NCBI GenBank assembly: GCA_033557685.1
Contig: JAWQRN010000603.1
Location: forward strand, 1-27,951
Direction: 5' to 3'
Length of the DNA: 27,951 nucleotides
Source of the DNA: Sperchopsis tessellata
Lineage: Eukaryota > Arthropoda > Insecta > Coleoptera > Hydrophilidae
The notes beneath the pieces are model-generated. The model ran no database searches. It was given only the letters and a program-made list of their open reading frames with translations, and was not told the origin of the DNA. A program made the translations under genes and the position numbers. This document shows positions 19,223-27,951 of this stretch, piece after piece. The stretch's first letter is position 1, and the number at the start of each line of letters is the position of its first letter.

Positions 19223-19775
19223 GCAAAATGTTAGTTTAGGACGCGTCTGTCACATTAGAATTTCATTTGACCAGCTTCACGTTATATGTGTGTGGAAATC
19301 TGATTTCTCCTGCTACACACGTCGAATTGAAGGACGGTCAAATTTTCTACAGTGAGCTCACTTTCTAGTACTCACTCAGTTTCTACGACGATACAGAAAT
19401 CATTATAACAGCGAGGTTTTAAATGTTTCCGACATTATTAAATAATAATTTAACACTGGTGGCCGTTAATAGTCAGGTTATATCAACAAATATGTACAGT
19501 TTTGTGCTAAATATTACACATCTTCAGAAGAATTTGGTTAAAACCGTCAAATATTTTCTATGAACAAAGTTTTTTTTACATCTCTAGGTTGATATTTTCG
19601 CTATATTTACCGATAAAGTAGCTAATATGAAAACACTGGTTACTAATCACAGCTATGCTGGCGTAAACGCATGCGTGGAAAAGAGATATAGAAATAGACG
19701 CACTGTCACCGCTTTGTCGAAAATGGTCATATTTCAAACTTTTATTTTGAAAGTTTCATACATTATCAAAAAGTT
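19223..19775. other. No gene recognised
   Basis: No coding match was found. The stretch may belong to the hAT element whose transposase lies to the left and whose possible outer end lies to the right, but nothing in it proves this. Confidence 0.35.
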
Positions 19776-19841
19776 ATTAGCGGGCGCCATCCAGCATTGC
19801 GGGCTACCAAGAGCCCGCGGGCTACCGGTTGGCCATCAGTG
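19776..19841 (-). repeat. Possible hAT terminus, GC-rich
   Basis: Read on the minus strand the segment starts CACTGATGGCCAACCGGTAG and continues with two copies of GTAGCCCGC around GGGCTCTTG. A CA[C/G]TGnTGGCCAAC start followed by GCCCGCGGGC is reminiscent of the ends of Charlie-like hAT elements, and the orientation fits the minus-strand hAT transposase at 18.1-18.8 kb. It stands out as GC-rich in an AT-rich region. No partner end or target duplication was found. Confidence 0.4.
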
Positions 19842-19849
19842 ATCTAGAA

Positions 19850-21060
19850 TAACAAATTTAACTTACAGGAAGTATTTTGTACTAACCCTACAGGTCAGTT
19901 GATTGCATTTTCCCTAAAAGCGTAATAACAGTTCGTAAAATAATTTCGCTGCGTAGTTTAATATAACATGCGATAATCACTGTCTATATGAAGTAGAAGT
20001 TTTTTTTTTTAATTTGAAAAAGCAAATCAAAGTAAGATAATATTTATAAATTTAATAATTATGTGCTATACAAATAAACAACAATAATACAAGTAATGAC
20101 GAGGATAGGCGTTTACAATGATAACGAAACAAATCCAGCACATACACCAACATCTTGGACACGTCTCTATCTTTATCTTTAGTAAAACATTGGGAACTAT
20201 AAATACATAGCTATACGTAACATAGGTTGTTAAAAATATAATTTAATAAATAAATAAAATTAAGGCTGGCAAAACGTAAATATTTGAGGTGGACTTATTT
20301 TCGTTGAACTAAAAAAAAATTATACGAGTCACTGCGTACTTTACAAATCTTTGACATATAATTGCATGTTTATGCTTAAAATAAGAATTCTATTGTTCTT
20401 ATCCTAAATGTAACGAACATATATAGAAGCAAAAGTACAGCAGGGGAAGTATGTGAATCTTTTAATACGGATGCCATGTACCGTTTACATTTCCCTAATG
20501 TAATGAATTCTAACAGAACTTTTGCTATATGAAACTTATAAAACCGTGACCCGTGTTCAGTTAAATAATCTTCAAAATTAATGACAATAAAGTATAGACA
20601 ACCCCTCCTCCATAAAGTCTTACGAACCTCTGACAGTTATTTAAAACACAAGGGCTAGGTTTGAGAATTTGTTTTAGCCAACAAAATATGTATAAAGGTC
20701 ACTAACAAAAATTTCCTAGAGACAAAATCCTAATACATCCACGTCAGCTGGATAAAACAGATGTAAAGCTAACTGAAGTGAAATTTAAAAAAAAAACTGT
20801 TTTACTGGGATAGGAAATATTGGAGAAGGTATTTGCCAGTAGTGACTACCCTGAAGGATTATCAAATATGTGTTAGTTGTACTTTAATTGTTTTGCTGCT
20901 TACTCCAATCTCAAATAAGATCCACCATCGATACCAGACTCTTAACTCTACTTCCAAATCTACCATTTATATTTTATCTATAGTACTAGCAAACAGCTAT
21001 CATATGACGGGCCCGTAATGCGCAGTAGACTCATAGTAGATAGCTAGTCTGTGGTGCGTA
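19850..21060. other. No gene recognised; AT-rich
   Basis: No coding match. Most is AT-rich and without visible structure. The part from about 20820 to 21060 is GC-richer and leads without a break into the inverted repeat at 21096, so it may be the body of the same dispersed repeat. Confidence 0.4.
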
Positions 21061-21095
21061 ATATAGAAAACCGTGAAGTCAGTTGTAGAGGGTCT

Positions 21096-21245
21096 GAAAA
21101 GTGCCGACGTTTAGTCCACTATTGTGTATCTAGAGCGCATTCGTTGAAGTAACATCACTTGCCTCGAAAATGTCCCTTGCTACAGTGGACGAAACATCAG
21201 CACTTTTCACACTTTTCGTACACACAGTTCCGACCCGGAAACACT
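21096..21245. repeat. Dispersed repeat with inverted 29-bp motif
   Basis: A 29-bp motif occurs on the minus strand at 21096-21124 and on the plus strand at 21180-21208, with 24 of 29 positions matching. The copy at bases 11-39 of the window matches the minus-strand one at 27 of 29. The plus-strand copy is part of the longer match to bases 1-75 and forms the same small hairpin, GTCC (21172-21175) with GGAC (21187-21190), followed by GAAAC (21191-21195). The minus-strand copy has TAAAC and has lost the GTCC partner. The arrangement looks like two inverted ends of one repeat family meeting. Confidence 0.65.
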
Positions 21246-22084
21246 TTCCCCAAAGATAAGAACCGTGGAACTTTATTACATTTAATGTAGACCATTTTGT
21301 TCTTTCTGTCTTTTTCGGTTTTGTTGCTATGTCAAAAAAACTTTGAATTTTTAATGGCACTTGACACATTTTTTTGAAAAATGTGTTTTTTTTTAATCTA
21401 ATTTTCTAGCATATCTGTAAAAAAACATTCTGAGAAAAATTAGCGTTTATTTTTGAAAATAAATACAACACAACACAAAAGTGCAACAGCAAATAGGTAA
21501 TTAACTGCCATACAGTGGCCCATTCGAAACAACTTCCGCTATTGAAGTGACAGAAATCCACAAAAGATCAAGTGTCGGTAAGCATTGTAGGGCGACATAT
21601 CAATAAGCCCATTGTTCCCTGAAAGAATTTTGACTGCTGACAGATACCGCGAACTATTACAAAATTATGTTATAGCAGCGATTCGTGCCTTAATTTCCGG
21701 AGAAAGCTAGAGTTCTTAACTGGATTTAGTATCAAGATGCAATACCCTCCACATCATGTGATTTATGTTAGGGAGTAATAATTATAAAGTTATTGGCAGA
21801 AACAAGTACCAAAACAATACAACTGCATATACATAGCAAAAACCAACCAGATCTCAGATCAAGTCATCTGTAAGAAACAAATGATTTGTGCTACCTCTGG
21901 AACCTGCTTGACAATAAATAAAACATATTACAGATACAGTAAACTTATAATTAGAGAACAAATACGATTAACAAAACAAACTATACGAATGCCCAAACAC
22001 TGCTACCATATAAGCATTTTTCAAGGAAAATTGAAAAAAGTTCACAGAAACAAATGCGAAAGAAAAATAACAGACAAAAAGAAA
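21246..22084. other. No gene seen; may include the 3' UTR of the LINE to the right
   Basis: No coding match. The right part (about 21870-22084) follows the minus-strand LINE coding end and may be its 3' untranslated region. It has no clear poly-A or simple-repeat tail. Confidence 0.35.
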
Positions 22085-22800
22085 CTAAGACGATAATGCC
22101 CTAATGCTTCGCTTTACATAAAAGACATGCAACAACCTGAAATATTCGGTGATTAGGCTTCGATGCTGAATAAACAAATTGTGCACAACCAACTGAAAGG
22201 TCGGACTATTGCGGAATACAAACAGTGCAAATACGAGTCTCTTCTGTTTATCATAGATAATCATCTGCATGCCCTCAACTTTTGAGATACACGGGAATGA
22301 CGCCTTAAACCAAAAATAAAATAAGCATGTATTTTGAATTATGGAACAACTGAATGCAATCAAACAAGAGCCAAACACGACTAAGTAAAAGTTAATATGA
22401 CTAAGCACAAAAGAGTTACAAAGAAGTTTACGAACATTGAGCGAATAAATAAGACTTTAATGAGCAGTAAACTCTTCTTGTAAGACAAAAAAGGTCTCTC
22501 GCCAAAAATTTAAACCGGAGAATATCATCAATAACCCCAAGGGGAGATTGTTTTGGAGGGTATCACGATGGCCCACAAGATAGAAAAGGAAAAACTGAAT
22601 ACTTCATAGGATAAGTTCTTAAAAATGATTGAAAAAAACCATCAACCTATGGAGGTCTTAATTGATTCGACGACAAGCAACCTGAACATCAGAGCAGCAT
22701 CAAACGAATAGTATACATGAGCGTGATCAGCGTAAATGTGGTAGTTTTAAACAGTGGTATAAAATAAGGGGCCAATAATAGACCCTGAAGGAAATCGGAA
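22085..22800 (-). pseudogene. CR1/Jockey-like LINE reverse transcriptase pseudogene
   Basis: The minus strand shows FPSGSIIGPLF (about 22764-22796), a form of the RT box VPQGSILGPLLF; then IYADHAHVYYSFDAAL (about 22697-22737), the YADDTQxYYSF box with the second catalytic Asp changed to His. After stretches broken by stops comes RVYCSLKSYLFAQC (about 22440-22480), then a 107-codon open end with HINFYLVVFGSCL, SKVEGMQMIIYDKQKRLVFA and LFVFRNSPTFQLVVHNLFI. The last parts fit the C-terminal thumb region of CR1-type LINEs, where conserved SHF.YCD..YGPCL and NRR-L-H-L-C segments lie. It is truncated upstream of RT and not functional. Confidence 0.65.
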
Positions 22801-22935
22801 TTTAACGGTAACCGCCCCGACATCTCATAATATACCCTGACTATGGCCTGCCTCTAAAATACTTAAATGAATTATTCCTTAATAAATGGATAAGTAGGCA
22901 CATTAAGTTGCTAGTGATGTCTCCAGATTTGACAG

Positions 22936-23790
22936 CCAAACATCGGAGGGTCGAAAAGCACCAAAAGAAAAGTGCGGGGAGGAGTAGCCAACTCAGTAAT
23001 ATTGTATGGAGCTGAGGTGTGGAAGGTGGCTATGAGCCAAGCGCGTGCCAGGAAAAAATTGCAGGTGGCTTAAAGGAAGACGGCGATACGCGTATGTTCG
23101 GCATATCGGCAATGTAACCGGAGTGACCATATGGGGTAATAGCTGGGATACCACCTGCTCATTTATTGGTAATAAAAAGAAGCGAAAGGCACTATAGAAG
23201 CGCGACGACAAATGAAGAAGATGGCAGATTGACTGGGAGGAGGCAACGGAGAACGCATGGACGCACATACTCATCAGACGGATAAAACCATGGATCGATA
23301 GGAAGCATGGAGAGGTTGGTTACCACCTGACACAGGTATTGACGGGTCACGGGTGATTCAGAGAATACCTGTACAGGATAAAGAGAGATAGCGAAGACGT
23401 GTATTGAGTGGAAGTCGGAATCGTGATTCGGGAAACGCCAGAACACCCAATTTCGGGTGCCCAAGGTTTGACGCGGAGAGGCGGAGCTTGATGTGGGACC
23501 AACAATTTCATACAAACTATGCTGGAGAGCGAGAAAAAGTGGAACAAGATCGATAATATGGTAACGAATATACTAAAATGAAAGGAAAGGGACGAATGGA
23601 GTGAACAGCGACAGCATAATAATAACGATGATGGATAAGAGCAAGAGAAGATAATAAGAGACAACCTCCACCCTGAAGTAATGCGTAATCCGGGGTGGAT
23701 GAGGAGAAGAGAGGGAGGAGATTTTGCTAGTTGAAGCCCCGCACTACTCCGAACGTTAAAGAAACAAGTTGGAATTTTGAAGATAGATTG
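22936..23790 (+). pseudogene. R1-like LINE, 3' end
   Basis: The plus strand opens PNIGGSKSTKRKV, then NSVILYGAEVWKVAM, a stop, and RKTAIRVCSAYR. These equal the R1-clade post-RT segment with MPN-x-GG, TSVLTYGA-x-W-x-x-A and ALRV-x-SA-[FY]RT. After frame changes come GWLPPDTGIDGS-type sequence and HHLTQVLTGHG-like reading (about 23320-23352), ETPEHPISGAQGL (about 23435-23473, where intact elements carry a Cys/His knuckle; here the cysteines are gone), and TMLESEKKWNKIDNMVTNIL (about 23518-23577). The remainder to about 23790 is probably 3' untranslated. The RT domain is absent and several stops interrupt the frame. It converges toward the CR1-like LINE on the other strand. Confidence 0.75.
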
Positions 23791-23799
23791 GGTCACTGT

Positions 23800-24915
23800 T
23801 TGGCAGTAAATGGCGCATAATTTGGTATATTATATCTAGTTAAATTATTTACCGCTTTTTTTTTCTCTGAAAGAACTTACAAGAAAAGGTCAGTATTGTA
23901 ATGAAAAAATGTGCTCTTTTCATAAATCGTAGAGATGCAGGTGCTATTTAAAAAAATAATGTTGGCAGCCACTGCAAAGAAACCCAAAACGATAGAACAA
24001 AAACATGTTTTCGAAAATAAGCCAAAAATTTTTTTGGTAAAAAAACAAATTAATAAGTTACCATAATTTTGCGTTCATTTTTTAAGACTTTGAAGGTACG
24101 GTACTATTCAGGATTTAAAAGCAGTGTTTCAGATGGTCTAAGGGTACATTGTACAAAGTATGCAAACAATAATTAGAATCGTATTAGACTTTTAGCTCAT
24201 CTTAAACTTATTACAATACGTATGTTGAACTATGAACTAGTTTCTATAGGGTAGCGGCGTCTCTTGGGGATTATTACATTTATGCTAGCAAATACGGTGA
24301 ATGTACAGGGAAATACATACATGATGTAAACATAAAGTATTGTGATGAAAGTTATACAGCATATATTAAACATAGTAAAACGACCAAGCACGAACAAAAG
24401 AAAAACGTGTGGCATATTTTTGTACATTGTTTCTCAAATATATTTGTCCACCGTGATCGTTCCATTATGTTTCACTTTCACAGGATTTAAACTCTTCAAC
24501 AGTCGTCGCCCATTCGTTAGACATTTCCAAACAAATTCAGAACAGCCATATAAATCAATTTCCTTACATTGCACATGCATTCATTATCGATACATAACTG
24601 ATAAGCTTGAATCTAGTTTTGTGTGGCATAGCAAACACTATACTTGGAAAGACATCACTCTCATTATTCACAAAACTACTTGCGTATGGGATCATTGGTG
24701 ACATTCAGTAAATGCAACTACTTAATGCCGTAAGGTAATTCACCTCTTGCGTAACACATGAAAGTTGGGATTTCATTTTAAATAATAATAAGTAACTATT
24801 TTATAAAATATACATTACATTTTGAAATCTTGGCAGATAAAGATATAACATTGAAGAGGCGAGTTAAAAAAAATGTAAATTCTGTTTATGTTAAGCCAAC
24901 TCGATAACAAAATCA
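23800..24915. other. No gene recognised; AT-rich
   Basis: A 119-codon plus-strand frame (24342-24701) is open but has no recognisable motif, and its amino-acid make-up is what AT-rich DNA gives by chance. I see no repeat or terminal structure. Confidence 0.4.
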
Positions 24916-24919
24916 AAGG

Positions 24920-25040
24920 CTTTCCAGTTCGCACCCAGCCTAGATTGTTCGCTTTTTGGGGGAAGTTCGTGCGTCCCGAAATTCAGAACTGTACATTAAA
25001 ACTCCCTATTGCAGGTGGAACACTGGATGCGAAAAAATCC
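24920..25040 (+). repeat. Possible diverged SINE copy
   Basis: The plus strand contains GGTGGAACACTGGATGCG (about 25015-25033), which shares GGAACACTGGATGCG with the tail of the SINE at 25.9 kb (minus strand there). Upstream, CGCTTTTTGGGGGAAG and CATTAAAACTCC are loosely in the right order for the SINE body. The middle is too diverged to be certain. Confidence 0.35.
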
Positions 25041-25890
25041 TATGTAGTATTTTAATTATTTAAAGTGTTTTATGTAATAATTGTACAACAGATAATGTAA
25101 TAAACATATTTTTACTAGTGTTGAGAACGACGGACGGGAAGACGCTTGACCAACTTACTTTTATTTTGGTATAGACAGATTATACAGGCGCCTAGATACT
25201 ACAGGGAATGTGACTGATAAAAGTTGCATTACTCGAAAGTGTGAGAATCCGAACTGCACTGTATGATACTGAAAAACTTTAATATTCAGCAGCCTTGGCT
25301 AGCATCATAGCCAACGACCTCAAATATAAATGGATCAACAAAGGTCAATTATACATAGTTGTTAATATGCACACACGAACAATCTTCACTTATGGGAGAG
25401 TATGGTAAAATTAGCAAAGTTTAAAAAAATATAATCAGTAATGTAGAATGTATAGAATTCTTGACCCAGATTTTTAGCATTGCAAAGTACTATTTGATGT
25501 GGAAGTAATTTGAAGCACGTCATGATTCATGCCTATAGTGAACGCTCGCTATTAAAAACAAACTGTAAGTAAAACAGTGAAACAAACATTGTATCAGGTG
25601 AATGACATACATCTCTGTTGTTCTATAAACGGAACCTAAGAAACCCAGTGAAATCGATCTCATAAGTTAGTTGGCTAGTTGCTTGCTAAATTCCTTCTAA
25701 TACGATCTTATTTACATCTTTTATCCACTCGTAAATTGTCTTAAATTTCTCGAAATAATTTAAACTATTAACAAAATGTAAACCGTAATAAGAATAACAC
25801 GTACCACCTTTATTCGTGCTATCTTTTGCAATATATCAATAGTATTCTAATTGCTCTACATTAAAGAGCCATCATTTTTTGTTTATTTAA
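25041..25890. other. No gene recognised; AT-rich
   Basis: No coding match, terminal repeat or RNA gene seen. Confidence 0.4.
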
Positions 25891-26146
25891 AGTCGGCGCC
25901 AGGTATTATGCTCCCACACCTGAAAAGTTAGCCGCATCCAGTGTTCCAACTGGAATTGGGTTTTTTACATGTACGTAGTCTTCATTTACCTACAATACAC
26001 GGGACCCACAGTTTTACGTCTCTCCCGAAAGACGAGTACCACAAAGACTTTTCCCTAATCACAAAAAGCCGGCCGCCTCTAGGTCTCTAATCCAAGACCC
26101 CACTCTTAGTAACCTAGTACTTAGCCACTGAGCTAACGAGACGGTT
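25891..26146 (-). repeat. tRNA-derived SINE, most complete copy
   Basis: On the minus strand the head reads CGTCTCGTTAGCTCAGTGGC followed by TAAGTACTAGG. The TTAGCTCAGTGG matches the RNA polymerase III A box of tRNA genes. About 30 bases on, GGATTAGAGACC is a decayed B box (GGTTCGAGACC in many SINEs). The body holds GGCTTTTTGTGATTAGGG and GACGTAAAACTGTGGGTCC; the latter resembles the conserved central block of several invertebrate SINEs. The tail ends near GGAACACTGGATGCGG and CATAATACCTGGCGCC. No poly-A or clear target duplication was seen. Copies or pieces lie at 5888, 11022, 26692 and perhaps 24920. Confidence 0.75.
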
Positions 26147-26690
26147 AAGGGTCATAATTAACCATGCCAATAGCAGAATGGACTACGTGGAATAAATCAA
26201 TATTCCTATTATTTGTATGCTTTCAGAACACTAGGAAATCGTTATTTAATAAACTTCATATAAAGACATGGTGAAAATAATTTTTCAGCTATTAGATTTC
26301 TTCTACTCTAGTAAAAATTAAATATGGTATATTGTTTAATAATGAAAAAAAAACTGGAACGGGAATATGAATACCAAATATGTGTTTTGTATAATTACTC
26401 TGTTTCAGCTTTATCCGTGTTATTCTTTAACACAAAGACTTGACTAAATGAAATATAATATGTGGTCACATTGAAAGCAATACAGTTGGTTTCTACTTAC
26501 ACTGCAATGTAGTTGAAATGTGTGCTTTGTCGACACTAACGAGCATTATAAAGTCATAATTAACCACAAGGAATAAGTCAGTTAAAATTAATTTGGCTTT
26601 TTGATTCCAAAACAAAAGAATATCTTTATTTAACAATTATTGTAATATAAAAAAAATGAATTATGCACACAGATTCGCAGGGACTACCAT
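26147..26690. other. No gene recognised; AT-rich
   Basis: Spacer between two minus-strand SINE copies. No coding or structural signal. Confidence 0.4.
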
Positions 26691-26691
26691 C

Positions 26692-26917
26692 CTGGATCAA
26701 AGTAAAATATTCCTATGAGCGTTAGTGGGCCCATTTTCTCTGCCAATCACACATACATGCCGATACAAGAATTGGGTTCCATAACATGGACGTCCTTTCA
26801 GTAATTCGGAAAACGCATCGGATATTCCCTAATCACAAAAAGTGGTCCGCCTGACTGGACCTCTAAGGACCCCTCACTGCATAAGTTCACTTATTAACTT
26901 ATGAGCTTTGGATTTGA
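26692..26917 (-). repeat. SINE copy with internal deletion
   Basis: The minus strand begins AGCTCATAAGTTAATAAG (degraded A-box region), continues GTGAGGGGTCC and TAGAGGTCCAGTCAGGCGG, then CACTTTTTGTGATTAGGGAA, which is nearly identical to the body of the 25.9-kb copy. The central GACGTAAAACTG block is shortened and altered, and AACCCAATTC is shared near the tail. It lies 545 bases from the other copy in the same orientation. Confidence 0.6.
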
Positions 26918-27104
26918 TGTGAATTTAAATATAAAAAGACTCAGTAAGTTATTTATTTGAAATGTTTAAGTACATCAGAAATTATGGACAAAATAAATAA
27001 TTAAAAAACAGACGAATATGCTACCAAACACAAAACTTTATATTCAGGCTGTAGAAATCAAAACTAATTAATACTTTATTTTGCCTATAACTTCTGTTAT
27101 ATTA
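26918..27104. other. No gene recognised
   Basis: Short AT-rich spacer between the SINE and the left end of the second mariner. Confidence 0.4.
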
Positions 27105-27951
27105 GGGGGACCGGAAAGGAAGGTCATTTCTGCGCATGTCAATATTTGTTTATCATTTATCAGCTCATTGTGTACTTCAAAGTCGTGCCAAAGACATTTT
27201 AAGGTTATAGTGACTTGTTTACTTGTAAATAATTAAATCTTATTTTTTTTGCAATTTTAGGTGAAATGGCCAGCCAAATACCAGAAGAGATACATATCCG
27301 GCATTTTATGCTTTTTGAGTTTAACAAGGGTAGTAACGCAAGAGTTGCTACCAAAAACAGTTGCGATGTTTATATAAGTGCATTAGACGTTCGTAAATGC
27401 CAAAGGTGGTTTTCTAAATTCAGATCCGGTAATTTTGATCTTTCCGACTCGTACCGATCAGGAAGACCAACAACTTTAGACAATGCCGTGTTAAAGGCGG
27501 AAATGGAAACAAATCCGTGCAGACAATCGAAGAACTGTCAAACACTCTTAACCAACCTTGGTCGACCATCCAAGAACATTTGTAGAAGATTGGTAAAGTA
27601 TGCAGAGCAGGTGTTTGGGACCCTCATAATCTGTCCGAAGAAAACAAAGCTAACCGATCCACCACATACAACGTATTGCTTCCACGGTACAATACAGAAA
27701 CGTTTTTTTGATCGTTTGATCACTGGAAATGAATAATGGGTCCTCTATGATAATCCAAAACGCAAAAGGTATTGGCTCTCTCCGTATGAATCGCCTCGAA
27801 GTACTGCTAAACCTGGTTTACATACCAAAAAGGTGCTTGTGTGTATTTGGTGGAGTAATCGCTAATTTTGCTGTCTGCTGAAACCTGGACAAACTGTGAA
27901 TGCAGACCTTTACTGTGAACAATTGGATCGAGTAAATCAATCTTTAATTGA
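27105..27951 (+). mobile_element. Second mariner, 5' part, runs off window
   Basis: The left end reads GGGGGACCGGAAAGGAAGG (27105-27123) directly after a TA, consistent with a mariner inverted repeat and TA target. A ~160-base leader precedes the transposase start at 27266. The right end is outside the window. The end sequence and the transposase both differ from the mariner at 16.1 kb. Confidence 0.75.
27266..27951 (+). pseudogene. mariner transposase pseudogene, SETMAR-type lineage, partial
   Basis: The protein starts MASQIPEEIHIRHFMLFEFN. The N-terminal DNA-binding region shows the mariner helix-turn-helix, with ALDVRKCQRWFSKFRSGNFD then SYRSGRPTTLDN. A one-base loss near 27520 shifts the frame; the true continuation, IEELSNTLNQPWSTIQEHL then a stop, AGVWDPHNLSEENKANRS (the WVPHNL linker with Val changed to Asp), lies in another frame until about 27706. 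The catalytic box reads LITGNE-stop-WVLYDN: the first Asp of GDEKW is Asn (27728-27730) and Lys is TAA (27734-27736). Afterwards PKRKRYWLSPYESPRSTAK and LKPGQTVNADLYCEQLD continue to the edge. The style is closer to the SETMAR/cecropia-type mariners than to the 16.3-kb copy. It is inactive. Confidence 0.85.

Noticed and set aside
24342..24701. 119-codon plus-strand frame as a gene
   Set aside because: No motif or family resemblance, and long frames of this kind occur by chance at several places in the window.
26082..26136. Functional tRNA gene
   Set aside because: The A box is good but the B box is decayed and no cloverleaf with an acceptor stem can be drawn; the same sequence recurs as a SINE head.
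1..27951. A novel multi-gene defence or metabolic system
   Set aside because: No intact gene was found; all recognisable coding sequence belongs to decayed transposable elements.

Overview
The window looks like a piece of an arthropod, most likely insect, genome. It is AT-rich, has no bacterial-type operons or ribosome-binding sites, and is packed with decayed transposable elements of kinds common in insects: two mariner lineages, hAT elements, several APE-type non-LTR retrotransposon (LINE) lineages, Penelope-like elements and a tRNA-derived SINE. I found no cellular protein-coding gene, tRNA, rRNA or CRISPR array that I could defend. Every recognisable coding region is a broken transposon gene with stops, frameshifts or truncation.

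Layout from left to right. Bases 1-75 are a repeat seen again near 21.2 kb. Bases 205-2809 are two head-to-tail copies of a 1302-bp unit with no difference I could see. Then come an RTE-like LINE 3' end (2.99-3.16 kb), an R1/Jockey-superfamily LINE remnant (3.32-4.39 kb) carrying a 19-bp minisatellite, and two oppositely oriented Penelope-like fragments (4.39-5.15 kb). A SINE head (5.89 kb) abuts an RTE-like LINE on the minus strand (5.94-6.85 kb). Next is an 882-bp element bounded by TTAA and inverted repeats (6.88-7.76 kb), then an I/Jockey-type LINE with RT and RNase H traces (9.1-11.0 kb), a SINE, and a long imperfect hairpin (11.83-12.21 kb).

From 14.27 to 17.77 kb lies a hAT-like element with GATCGAT-rich ends. 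It contains an RTE-like LINE fragment and a mariner with 26-bp inverted repeats. To its right is a hAT transposase remnant (minus strand, 18.07-18.80 kb) interrupted by a second copy of the same RTE-like fragment (18.80-19.22 kb). Beyond an AT-rich stretch are the second copy of the repeat from base 1 (21.1-21.25 kb), a CR1/Jockey-like LINE on the minus strand (22.09-22.80 kb), an R1-like LINE 3' end on the plus strand (22.94-23.79 kb), further SINE copies (24.9, 25.9 and 26.7 kb), and the 5' part of a second mariner that runs off the right edge (27.1 kb to the end).

There is no gene network to describe; the window records repeated insertion, nesting and decay. The most informative structures are the apparently perfect 1302-bp tandem duplication among otherwise old sequence, the two RTE-like fragments that share the same internal deletion and the same 5' breakpoint, the TTAA-flanked element, and a set of hairpin-plus-GAAAC motifs that resemble the core found at Penelope-like element ends. 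All family assignments come from reading translations against remembered family features; no database search was run.
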